DNA of 5,458 nucleotides from Candidatus Methanomethylophilaceae archaeon (GCA_017475875.1 JAFVET010000048.1:1-5458); one strand, 5' to 3'; positions 1 to 5,211 are shown, numbered from the stretch's first letter. Numbers and translations are program-made. The notes: generated from the letters alone by a model not told the origin.

Positions 1-232
1 GGCCGTGCGCTTCGGCGGAAAGGATAACGGCGACAGATACCTGAGCGACATTTGGAAAAGGGAATCCCATGACTATATCGTCCGGAGGCTGCATCAGAAG
101 ATCCCTCCGATGAGGCGATGCGGATCCGCATTCCATCGCTTCCGAGAACCGCGACATGGAAGAAAGTCACTGTTCCCTATCACTCAGATGCTCTGAATCG
201 ATGTCCGGCATGCCTCGCAAATGTCGAACTGA

Positions 233-406
233 ATATGGATATGTATCGAAGAGGTAAAGGAGCTGGCCAGCAGGGACGATCCCGACGGATTGTACGCGCT
301 CGGGATGGCCTATCTCTACGGTTGGGATATCGCTATCATCGATGCGGCGGTCGCCGACAGGAAGACGGTCAACCACCTATCGGTAATCCGGACCCTGCAG
401 ACATGA
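233..406 (+). pseudogene. Possible remnant of a Sel1/TPR-like repeat protein
   Basis: This frame is open from just after a stop at 230-232 to the TGA at 404-406, 57 codons, and it has no ATG start. Codons from about 248 read EEVKELASRDDPDGLYALGM and continue AYLYGWDI. That resembles the helix-turn-helix core of a Sel1 repeat (Ala/Gly-x-x-x-Leu-Gly-x-x-Tyr-x-x-Gly). The expected second helix (Asp..Ala..Trp/Tyr..Ala-Ala) does not follow, and the frame soon ends. Sel1-repeat proteins are often multi-repeat, so a single half-repeat without start or partner repeats fits a decayed fragment. The match is short and could be chance. Confidence 0.27.
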
Positions 407-492
407 ATGCGATCAGGGTGGTCCCGACGAACACCGGGCATGCATTGTCCACGCGGATTAGCAGTGGTTTCAATCTCATGTGTAGTTACACA

Positions 493-577
493 AAACGATT
501 CATCGGTATAAACAAGGATTATACATACATGAGCACAATGCGGAAGCAACCAATCGGAATCACTTTATGAATCGTTT
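493..577. repeat. 11-bp perfect inverted repeat with inner dyads
   Basis: AAACGATTCAT (493-503) is the exact reverse complement of ATGAATCGTTT (567-577), with 63 bases between. Inside it, GTATAA (506-511) pairs with TTATAC (519-524) across a 7-base loop. Immediately upstream, TGTGTA-GT-TACACA (479-492) is a perfect dyad. No coding frame explains these. They could be a structured transcript, a regulator site cluster, or the ends of a tiny mobile-element remnant. The sequence does not decide between these. Confidence 0.5.
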
Positions 578-652
578 ACCCAAGTGTTTCCAATGTACGA
601 CTAAGGGTCCCCGATGTGCGTTATCCCAAGTCAGCAGACTTTTTCCTGTTTC

Positions 653-663
653 GTGTATATATT
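653..663 (+). promoter_or_regulatory. Candidate TATA box for cysK
   Basis: TGTATATATTT is a good match to the archaeal TATA-box pattern and sits at the start of an AT-rich stretch. Archaeal transcription usually begins about 25 bases after the box centre, which predicts a start near 685 and a leader of about 90 bases before the cysK start codon. A weaker alternative element around 702-709 occupies the place of the Rrf2-gene TATA box when the two upstream regions are aligned on their shared motif. Confidence 0.5.
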
Positions 664-664
664 T

Positions 665-679
665 CATAATTCCATAATT
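665..679 (+). repeat. CATAATT tandem repeat next to the cysK TATA box
   Basis: CATAATT occurs at 665-671 and again at 673-679, an 8-base period directly downstream of the candidate TATA box and upstream of the predicted transcription start. Occupancy here would block transcription, so it is a possible operator. It may equally be simple AT-rich promoter sequence. Confidence 0.3.
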
Positions 680-711
680 AAAATTAAGAAATAAGAACGA
701 AATCATTTAGT

Positions 712-746
712 ACTCGGTTCGTCAATCAACTTCCAGCAAGAACCGA
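712..746 (+). promoter_or_regulatory. cysK leader dyad and shared regulatory motif
   Basis: TCGGTTC (714-720) and GAACCGA (740-746) form a perfect 7-bp dyad with a 19-base spacer in the cysK leader. The left arm overlaps ACTCGGTT (712-719), which is followed three bases later by CAATCA (723-728). The same two words recur in the same order just before the Rrf2 gene (2917-2932). The dyad could act as a DNA operator or as an RNA hairpin ahead of the ribosome binding site. The shared words favour a DNA-binding site. Confidence 0.4.
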
Positions 747-760
747 ACTGACGGAAATGC

Positions 761-767
761 AGGAAGG
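761..767 (+). promoter_or_regulatory. Ribosome binding site that fixes the cysK start
   Basis: AGGAAGG lies 7 bases before the ATG at 775. It comes after the in-frame upstream ATG at 757, which has no comparable Shine-Dalgarno sequence. This and the family's usual N-terminus favour 775 as the true start. Confidence 0.7.
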
Positions 768-774
768 AAACGAA

Positions 775-1707
775 ATGACCATTCACCAGAACATCACAGA
801 ACTCATCGGACACACCCCTCTGCTCGAGGTCAAGAACATCGAAGCCAAGAGAGGCCTGAAGGCCAAGGTCGTCGTCAAACTCGAGCTCTTCAACCCTGCC
901 GGATCGGTGAAGGACCGTATCGCCCAGGGAATGATCGACGCCGCCGAGGCGTCCGGGATACTCAAACCGGGTGCGACCATAATCGAACCCACGTCCGGGA
1001 ACACCGGTATCGGCCTCGCCTCGATCGCGGCGGCCAGGGGGTACCGCATCATCCTCACCATGCCCGAGACCATGAGCATCGAACGTAGTAGGATCCTCAA
1101 GGCGTACGGTGCCGAACTCGTTCTCACCGAAGGCACGAAAGGTATGAAGGGCGCCATCGAAAAGGCGAACCAGCTGGCGGCCGAAACCCCCGGATCCTTC
1201 ATCCCCGGGCAGTTCATCAACAAGGTCAACCCCCAGGTGCACTACAACACCACTGGACCCGAAATCTGGGAGGACAGCGAGGGCAGCGTGGACATCTTCG
1301 TTGCCGGAGTCGGCACCGGAGGAACCATCACCGGTATCGGCAACTACCTGAAATCCAAGAAACCCAGCGTCAAGATAGTAGCCGTGGAACCCGAGACGTC
1401 CCCCGTGCTCTCGGAAGGCCACGGAGGGCCCCACAAGATCCAGGGTATCGGTGCCGGATTCGTCCCGGACGTCCTCGACACGACCGTCTACGACGAGGTC
1501 ATCAAGGTGTCTGACCAGAACGCGTTCGAGACCGGTCGCGAGATCGCCAAGACCGAGGGTGTCCTCGTGGGTATCTCGTCAGGTGCCGCGCTCTGGGCGG
1601 CCATCGAGCTTGCCAAGAGGCCCGAGAACGAGGGCAAGACCATCGTCGCACTCCTGGCGGACACCGGTGAGAGGTACCTCTCATCCGCAATGTTCGAATT
1701 CGAGTGA
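775..1707 (+). CDS. cysK: Cysteine synthase (O-acetylserine sulfhydrylase), CysK type
   Basis: This cytosolic PLP enzyme makes L-cysteine from O-acetyl-L-serine and sulfide. The 310-residue product has the normal family length. The Schiff-base lysine is K46 in PAGSVKDR (41-48). The substrate loop TSGNTG is at 73-78, the PLP-phosphate loop GTGGT at 180-184, the CysK signature GPHKIQGIGAGFVP at 218-231, and the GISSGAA segment that contacts the pyridine nitrogen at 266-272. The KIQGIGAGF signature argues for the acetylserine (CysK) type over cystathionine beta-synthase or phosphoserine-specific relatives, but substrate choice is inferred. One local oddity is QFINKVNP (146-153), where relatives usually read QF-x-NP-x-NP. 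The start at 775 is chosen over the ATG at 757 because of the ribosome binding site between them. No serine acetyltransferase gene is in the window. The gene stands alone between its own promoter and a hairpin terminator, and a possible CymR-like regulator is encoded about 1.2 kb downstream. Confidence 0.96.
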   Translation: MTIHQNITELIGHTPLLEVKNIEAKRGLKAKVVVKLELFNPAGSVKDRIAQGMIDAAEASGILKPGATIIEPTSGNTGIGLASIAAARGYRIILTMPETMSIERSRILKAYGAELVLTEGTKGMKGAIEKANQLAAETPGSFIPGQFINKVNPQVHYNTTGPEIWEDSEGSVDIFVAGVGTGGTITGIGNYLKSKKPSVKIVAVEPETSPVLSEGHGGPHKIQGIGAGFVPDVLDTTVYDEVIKVSDQNAFETGREIAKTEGVLVGISSGAALWAAIELAKRPENEGKTIVALLADTGERYLSSAMFEFE

Positions 1708-1719
1708 AACTCGTTTCAA

Positions 1720-1744
1720 GGGGCGGTGCAACCGCCCCGTTTCC
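1720..1744 (+). terminator. Hairpin terminator after cysK
   Basis: GGGGCGGT (1720-1727) and ACCGCCCC (1731-1738) form a perfect 8-bp stem with a 3-base loop, 12 bases after the cysK stop, followed by GTTTCC. A smaller hairpin, GAAAC-TC-GTTTC (1706-1717), directly precedes it. The T-tract is short for a bacterial-style terminator. Either transcript termination or 3'-end protection is plausible. Confidence 0.6.
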
Positions 1745-1806
1745 ATCTAACCCCTTTAGAATGCACCTACAATCCTTGCGTATAGACACGTTATGAAAAG
1801 GAACCT

Positions 1807-1815
1807 TCTTAAAAG
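1807..1815 (+). promoter_or_regulatory. Weak candidate TATA box for the zinc-ribbon gene
   Basis: TCTTAAAAG lies about 34 bases before the ATG at 1845, which would give a short leader of under 10 bases. The octamer GGGGATTC follows twice (1822-1829 and 1836-1843), the second copy directly abutting the start codon and perhaps serving as a weak Shine-Dalgarno sequence. The hairpin after cysK makes a separate promoter likely, but this exact box is a guess. Confidence 0.3.
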
Positions 1816-1844
1816 CGACAAGGGGATTCTTCGTCGGGGATTCC

Positions 1845-2816
1845 ATGGGACTCTTCGACAAAATAGTGAAGGACGTCTCCAACGAGATGCAGAAGGCCGT
1901 CAACAAGGCGGTCGAGAAGGAAGCCGAGAAAAAGGTGGACGAAGCGGTCGAGAAAGCCAAGACCGAATACGAGGAGGAGATCTCGTCCGCACGTGCGGAA
2001 GCCGAATCCGCGACGAAGGACATCGATGCTGGAATCAAGGAGGCCTCCGATGAGTGGAAGAAGGCCGCCGACGACCTGAACTCGTCTCTGGAAGAAGCCA
2101 AGAAAGCCATGGCCGAGGCGGACGAGGCGATGAGCAAGATCTCCAAGGAGGATTGGGAGAAGGCCAACTCCACGTTGGAGCGCATGGCCCTCGACGCCTT
2201 GAAGGACAAGCACATCTGCCCGAAGTGCGACGAGGCGTTCAAAGGCGAGTTCTGTCCGAAGTGCGGTGGAAAACTCTCCGAGAAGACGGCCCTCGAGATG
2301 GGTCTGTGCCCGAAATGCGGCAAGCAGGAGATGCCCGGCACCGAGTTCTGCACGGCATGCGGTGCGAAGCTTCCGTACAAGGAGTTCCTCGAGGAGGTCC
2401 AGGTCGGGAAAGACCGCGAGGTCCTCGACAGGTTCAGGAGGGAGCTCCCGCAGTTCCCCGTGTGGGAATGCGGCGGATCCTCCTTCGACCTGAGCGAACT
2501 GGAGGAAGGTCGCTACATCTTCGGAGCTTGGTTCGATGGGGACGAGGCCGCAGCCCAGAAGTCGGTGAAAGACTATCAGGAATGTCTGAAACGGAACGGA
2601 TTCGTACAGGCCGGGAAATACCCCGACGACGAACACCTGTACAAGATGATCGACGGGGTCTGCTACCATGCGGACACCGAGCACGTGTTCGAAGGCGACG
2701 CGGACAGCCCCTCCGTCTATTTCCTGAAGGGAGACGAACCCCCAGGCGGCTTCGACTACGTCAAGCCCGAACCGGCGAAGAAATCGAGCAAGGGTTTCGG
2801 TTCGCTGTTCCGCTGA
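1845..2816 (+). CDS. Coiled-coil, double zinc-ribbon protein of unknown function
   Basis: I do not recognise this 323-residue protein as a named family. Three parts are visible. Residues 1-120 are highly charged and Ala/Glu/Lys-rich with almost no Pro or Gly, as in a long amphipathic helix or coiled coil. It starts MGLFDKIVKD, a typical amphipathic N-terminal helix. Two zinc ribbons follow: CPKC-x8-CPKC (C125, C128, C137, C140) and CPKC-x10-CTAC (C155, C158, C169, C172). Residues 195-305 form a mixed, acidic, aromatic-rich domain with the look of a compact alpha/beta fold (Trp207, GAWF 227-230, a helix around 236-251, YHAD 274-277). The tail is basic and Ser-rich (KKSSKGFGSLFR). There is no signal peptide or membrane span, so it is presumably cytosolic. 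The ribbons suggest protein or nucleic-acid contacts, and the helix suggests oligomerisation or membrane-surface binding. These roles are inference. The gene has its own apparent terminator and sits between cysK and the Rrf2 regulator on the same strand, which does not by itself show a shared function. Confidence 0.85.
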   Translation: MGLFDKIVKDVSNEMQKAVNKAVEKEAEKKVDEAVEKAKTEYEEEISSARAEAESATKDIDAGIKEASDEWKKAADDLNSSLEEAKKAMAEADEAMSKISKEDWEKANSTLERMALDALKDKHICPKCDEAFKGEFCPKCGGKLSEKTALEMGLCPKCGKQEMPGTEFCTACGAKLPYKEFLEEVQVGKDREVLDRFRRELPQFPVWECGGSSFDLSELEEGRYIFGAWFDGDEAAAQKSVKDYQECLKRNGFVQAGKYPDDEHLYKMIDGVCYHADTEHVFEGDADSPSVYFLKGDEPPGGFDYVKPEPAKKSSKGFGSLFR

Positions 2817-2821
2817 AACAT

Positions 2822-2850
2822 ACGGGGCTTCAGCCCCGTTCTTCCTTTTC
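2822..2850 (+). terminator. Hairpin terminator after the zinc-ribbon gene
   Basis: ACGGGGC (2822-2828) pairs with GCCCCGT (2833-2839) around a TTCA loop, 5 bases after the stop codon. A T-rich tail, TTCTTCCTTTTC, follows. This separates the zinc-ribbon gene from the Rrf2 gene transcriptionally. Confidence 0.65.
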
Positions 2851-2903
2851 CGTGCGACTGGACAAACCGTCCACACCCAAATCCTAGTTCTAGATAAGAA
2901 ACT

Positions 2904-2932
2904 TGATATAATCTGGACTCGGTTTCCAATCA
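2904..2932 (+). promoter_or_regulatory. Rrf2-gene promoter with shared motif, leaderless spacing
   Basis: TGATATAAT (2904-2912) is a good TATA box centred about 24 bases before the ATG at 2932, so transcription should begin at or within a few bases of the start codon. No Shine-Dalgarno sequence precedes the ATG, consistent with a leaderless message. Between box and start lie ACTCGGTT (2917-2924) and CAATCA (2927-2932), the words also found in the cysK leader. A protein bound there would block initiation, as expected for autoregulation. CTAG-TT-CTAG (2884-2893) lies just upstream of the box. Confidence 0.55.
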
Positions 2933-3378
2933 TGTTCTTTTCGGCCAAGACCAGGGCCGCGATCCTGATGCTCGTCGACATCGCGGTGAACCAATCCTCT
3001 CGCAACGTCAAGGTCAGGGACATCGCCGCCAGGACCGGAGTCTCGTTCAAGTACGTGGAGCAGGTGATCCACAGCCTCTCCGCCGCGGGACTGACCTCCG
3101 GGGAGAGGGGACCGCTCGGCGGATACAGGCTCAACATGCCTCCCGAGGACATCGCCGTCATAGACATCGTCCGCGCCACGGAGACCGCTTCGGCCCAAGG
3201 GTCGGAGAACGAAGGGACCTGTTCCTGGATATCTAAATGCGTGGACATGGTCGTGTGGACCCCCATAGACGAAGCCGTGGAGGACATCCTCTCGAAGGTC
3301 ACGCTCGCTGATATTTTGGAGAAAGCACGCGCCGAAGGGATGATCGACGCCGTCACGGAGCCGGAGTATTACATCTGA
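2932..3378 (+). CDS. Rrf2-family transcription regulator, CymR/IscR-like
   Basis: This is a DNA-binding winged-helix regulator of the Rrf2 family, 148 residues, the usual length. The helix-turn-helix spans about residues 25-55 (VRDIAARTGVSFKYVEQVIH), followed by the family wing signature RGPLGGYRL (59-67) and the dimerisation helix ending in the typical VTLADIL (123-129). IscR binds a [2Fe-2S] cluster through C92, C98, C104 and H107. Here C97 and C103 match the last two cysteines, Ser91 replaces the first, and Met106 replaces the histidine, so an IscR-type cluster is doubtful. The C-terminus is EPEYYI. A terminal isoleucine tail is how serine acetyltransferase docks in CysK, and as I recall Bacillus CymR, which forms a repressor complex with CysK, also ends in Tyr-Ile. 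I therefore infer a cysteine or sulfur-metabolism regulator. The alternative is an Fe-S or redox sensor. The 3' end overlaps the convergent HAD gene by 10 bases. Confidence 0.9.
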   Translation: MFFSAKTRAAILMLVDIAVNQSSRNVKVRDIAARTGVSFKYVEQVIHSLSAAGLTSGERGPLGGYRLNMPPEDIAVIDIVRATETASAQGSENEGTCSWISKCVDMVVWTPIDEAVEDILSKVTLADILEKARAEGMIDAVTEPEYYI

Positions 3379-4157
3379 TTCCTTGCACCTTCGATCAGTG
3401 CGGGAATGTCGGCCACCGAATCCAGGACCCATGTGGGGTGCATGCCGGAACGTTCAAGATCATCCTTCGAAGTCTCTCCCGTTAGGACAAGGATGGAACC
3501 GGTCCCAGCGCGGACGGCCATCTCCATGTCGGTGTAAAGGCGGTCGCCGACCATCACGGCACCGTCGGGGTCGATGCCCATCTCCGAAGCCGCCATGCGG
3601 AGCATGAGCGCGTTCGGTTTACCGATGACCGTAGCCTTCACGTCGCAGAGTCCCTCGAACATGCGGATGAACGGACCTATGTCGACGTCGTAGTCGTCCT
3701 CGGTGGGACACAGGTCGTCGGGATGCGTGGCGATCAGCTCGGCACCGTTTTTGATGAACCTGTAGCCTTTGTTGATCTTGTCGTAGTCGATGGTACGGTC
3801 GAATGTAAGCAACACGATGTCCGGATCATCATCAACGATGTCGATGCCGGATTCCTCGAGGTCGCCCATGACTCCCGGCGATGCTATCGGATAGACCTTG
3901 GAACCGGGTCTCTGGTCCAAAATGAACCTGATCGTCGCCACCGTCGACGTGAGCACGTTGTCCATGTCGACCTGGAAACCCATGCGTTGGAGCTTCTCGA
4001 GATAGTGCCGACGGGGATAGGCGGAATTGTTCGTCAAGAACACGAAAGGAATGCCTTTGTCCTTGAGGTACCCTATAAACTCCGGTGCACCGGGGATGAC
4101 GTTGCCGCCCTTGTACACCGTTCCGTCCATATCTATCATCAGACCTTCGATCCGCAT
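3369..4157 (-). CDS. HAD-superfamily subclass IIA phosphatase (NagD/AraL-like)
   Basis: This is a cytosolic Mg-dependent phosphatase of 262 residues, normal for the NagD/4-nitrophenylphosphatase group. Motif I is DMDGTVY (9-15), with D9 the predicted nucleophile and D11 the acid/base. Motif II is LTNNS (41-45, T42), the motif III lysine is K180 in GKPN, and motif IV is GDRLYTD (204-210, D205). The C2-type cap lies between motifs II and III and holds ATHPDD (143-148), usually ATNPD in relatives. The natural substrate cannot be read from the sequence. Nucleotides, sugar phosphates and phosphoglycolate are all known for relatives. The start at 4157 has a strong ribosome binding site, GGAGGAG, 5 bases upstream. 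The open frame extends further 5' (to 4406), but that part is low-complexity Arg/Gly-rich translation overlapping the glycosylase gene in another frame and is not family-like. It is the last gene of the operon, and its start lies inside the end of the glycosylase gene. Confidence 0.92.
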   Translation of the reverse strand: MRIEGLMIDMDGTVYKGGNVIPGAPEFIGYLKDKGIPFVFLTNNSAYPRRHYLEKLQRMGFQVDMDNVLTSTVATIRFILDQRPGSKVYPIASPGVMGDLEESGIDIVDDDPDIVLLTFDRTIDYDKINKGYRFIKNGAELIATHPDDLCPTEDDYDVDIGPFIRMFEGLCDVKATVIGKPNALMLRMAASEMGIDPDGAVMVGDRLYTDMEMAVRAGTGSILVLTGETSKDDLERSGMHPTWVLDSVADIPALIEGARNQM

Positions 4158-4684
4158 CCCATCTCCTCCGCTACCATGGCGACCGTCCTCCTCAGCTCCT
4201 CTCTGAACTTCCTGTTGTAAATCGTGGAAGCGGGATGGTAGGTGGCTATGAACCTGACCTTCCTCCCACCGACGTCGACGTCCATGGGACGGTTGACGAC
4301 CTCGTCCATCTTGCCCTTGTGCCCACTCAATGCGGCGACCGCGTATCTTCCGAGACCCACCACCAGCTCGGCGTTGGCCAGATCCTCCTCCAGGAAGCGG
4401 GAACACGCACCCACCTCATCGGGAAGGGGGTCCCGGTTGTCCGGAGGCCTGCATTTGACCGTGTTGGTGATGAGCAGGTCCCTGCGGTCCAGGCCGACCT
4501 CGCCCAACATCGAGTCGAGTATCGAACCCGAGCGGCCCACGAAAGGTACGCCCTGCTCGTCCTCGTTCTTCCCCGGGGCCTCCCCGACCAGGACCACCTT
4601 GCTGAGTGGATTCCCGGAGGGATACACCACCTGGGTGCGACCTTGGCAGAGGCGGCACAGGGAACAGTCCGGTTCCGGCCTCAT
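4139..4684 (-). CDS. Uracil-DNA glycosylase, family 4 (Fe-S)
   Basis: This enzyme removes uracil from DNA, starting base-excision repair of deaminated cytosine. The 181-residue protein carries the family-4 hallmarks: motif A GEAPGKNEDEQG (34-45) followed by VPFVG with the base-stacking F48, TNTVKCRPPDNRDP (73-86), and the catalytic-loop motif YHPAS (149-153, H150). The four [4Fe-4S] cysteines are expected to be C7 and C10 (C-x2-C before QGRTQVVY), C78 and C94. An extra C13 gives a run Cys-x2-Cys-x2-Cys at the N-terminus, where relatives such as the Thermus enzyme have Met. Its ATG shares ATGA with the pyrE stop, so translation is probably coupled. No strong separate Shine-Dalgarno sequence is seen. 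The end overlaps the HAD gene by 19 bases. Family assignment is secure. Single- versus double-strand preference is not readable. Confidence 0.95.
   Translation of the reverse strand: MRPEPDCSLCRLCQGRTQVVYPSGNPLSKVVLVGEAPGKNEDEQGVPFVGRSGSILDSMLGEVGLDRRDLLITNTVKCRPPDNRDPLPDEVGACSRFLEEDLANAELVVGLGRYAVAALSGHKGKMDEVVNRPMDVDVGGRKVRFIATYHPASTIYNRKFREELRRTVAMVAEEMGCGSKV
4163..4169 (-). promoter_or_regulatory. Ribosome binding site deciding the HAD start
   Basis: On the minus strand GGAGGAG precedes the ATG at 4157 by 5 bases. It lies within the last codons of the uracil-DNA glycosylase gene, which supports the shorter 262-residue HAD product and allows independent or coupled initiation at the overlap. 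Confidence 0.75.
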
Positions 4685-5208
4685 CCCTTGACCAGCTGCG
4701 AAGCCGACACCAACGGATGGAACCCGACGCCGATCTCGGCCAGATTCTCGCGGCCACCGCCCTCGCGGTCGATCACCGACACGACGTCCGTGACTTCGGC
4801 GCCGTTCTCCCTTAGGGTCCCGATGGCCTTGATGCTCGAACCTGCTGTTGTAATGACATCCTCCACGACAAGGACGCGGTCCCCCTCGCAGAGGTCCCCC
4901 TCTATGAGCTTCCCGGTCCCGTGGTCCTTCTTCTCCTTGCGGATCATGACGTATGGGATGTTGGTCTCCAGCGACAGCGCTGCCGCCAGGGGCACCGAAC
5001 CCAGGACCACTCCCGCGATCCTGTCGGGACGGATACCGTCCGCCTCCATCCTCTCGGCCATGAGGCGCGCGATGAGACGCAGGACCGACGGGTTCGTGCT
5101 TGCCTTCTTGATATCGATGTAATAATTGCTGTGCGCCCCAGAAGCGAGGACGAAGTCCCCGAACTGCAGTGCGCCACAGGATCTGAGTGCTTGCTCCAAT
5201 TCGCTCAT
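4681..5208 (-). CDS. pyrE: Orotate phosphoribosyltransferase
   Basis: This enzyme converts orotate and PRPP to orotidine 5'-monophosphate and pyrophosphate in de novo pyrimidine synthesis, in the cytosol as a homodimer. It has 175 residues, typical for archaeal PyrE. The N-terminal SNYYIDIKK (27-35) is the OPRT substrate-binding segment. GSVPLA (70-75) corresponds to the conserved Val-Pro-Leu-Ala loop. IRKEKKDHGTGKLIEG (89-104) is the flexible catalytic loop with the Lys and His residues. RVLVVEDVITTAGSS (111-125) is the PRPP-binding motif with the paired acidic residues. These features favour OPRT over a generic purine phosphoribosyltransferase or PyrR. It starts 4 bases after carS, with GGTGAT as ribosome binding site, and ends in an ATGA overlap with the glycosylase gene, so it is the second visible gene of the operon. 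Confidence 0.95.
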   Translation of the reverse strand: MSELEQALRSCGALQFGDFVLASGAHSNYYIDIKKASTNPSVLRLIARLMAERMEADGIRPDRIAGVVLGSVPLAAALSLETNIPYVMIRKEKKDHGTGKLIEGDLCEGDRVLVVEDVITTAGSSIKAIGTLRENGAEVTDVVSVIDREGGGRENLAEIGVGFHPLVSASQLVKG

Positions 5209-5211
5209 GGA

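Larger units (their letters stand above)
1..650. other. Gene-poor, probably degenerate left flank
   Basis: I see no intact, recognisable gene here. Several frames are open for 60 to 165 codons, including a plus frame from the left edge to 196 and another from about 76 to 570. Their translations are rich in Arg, Pro and His with no domain pattern, and the one protein-like stretch (233-406) lies in a different frame from both. This looks like decayed coding sequence followed, from about 480, by more AT-rich non-coding DNA with inverted repeats. A short gene entering from the left edge (frame ending at 196) cannot be excluded. Confidence 0.5.

Noticed and set aside
1..700. CRISPR array, insertion sequence or attachment site in the gene-poor flank
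   Set aside because: There are no regularly spaced direct repeats, no transposase-like frame and no tRNA gene. Only isolated inverted repeats are present.
714..746. tRNA-like T-arm (GGTTC with nearby complement)
   Set aside because: No acceptor stem, D-arm or anticodon arm can be built around it. The arms do not fit tRNA spacing.
757..774. Upstream ATG as the cysK start
   Set aside because: The next ATG at 775 has AGGAAGG at good spacing and gives the usual family N-terminus. The six extra codons would themselves encode the ribosome binding site.
703..1434. A 243-codon open frame on the minus strand opposite cysK
   Set aside because: Shadow of the cysK codon pattern. The translation is Gly/Asp/Phe-rich with no motif.
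2884..2893. CTAG-TT-CTAG as a specific operator
   Set aside because: Only 10 bases long and not repeated at cysK. Too little to call beyond noting it upstream of the TATA box.
1809..3356. A 515-codon open frame on the minus strand across the zinc-ribbon and Rrf2 genes
   Set aside because: It is antisense to two well-supported genes, crosses two hairpin terminators, and its translation is Leu/Val/Arg-rich with no domain. Long antisense frames are common in G+C-biased coding DNA.
4158..4406. N-terminal extension of the HAD phosphatase
   Set aside because: The extra 83 codons are Arg/Gly-rich out-of-frame translation of the glycosylase gene. The ATG at 4157 has a strong ribosome binding site and starts directly before motif I.
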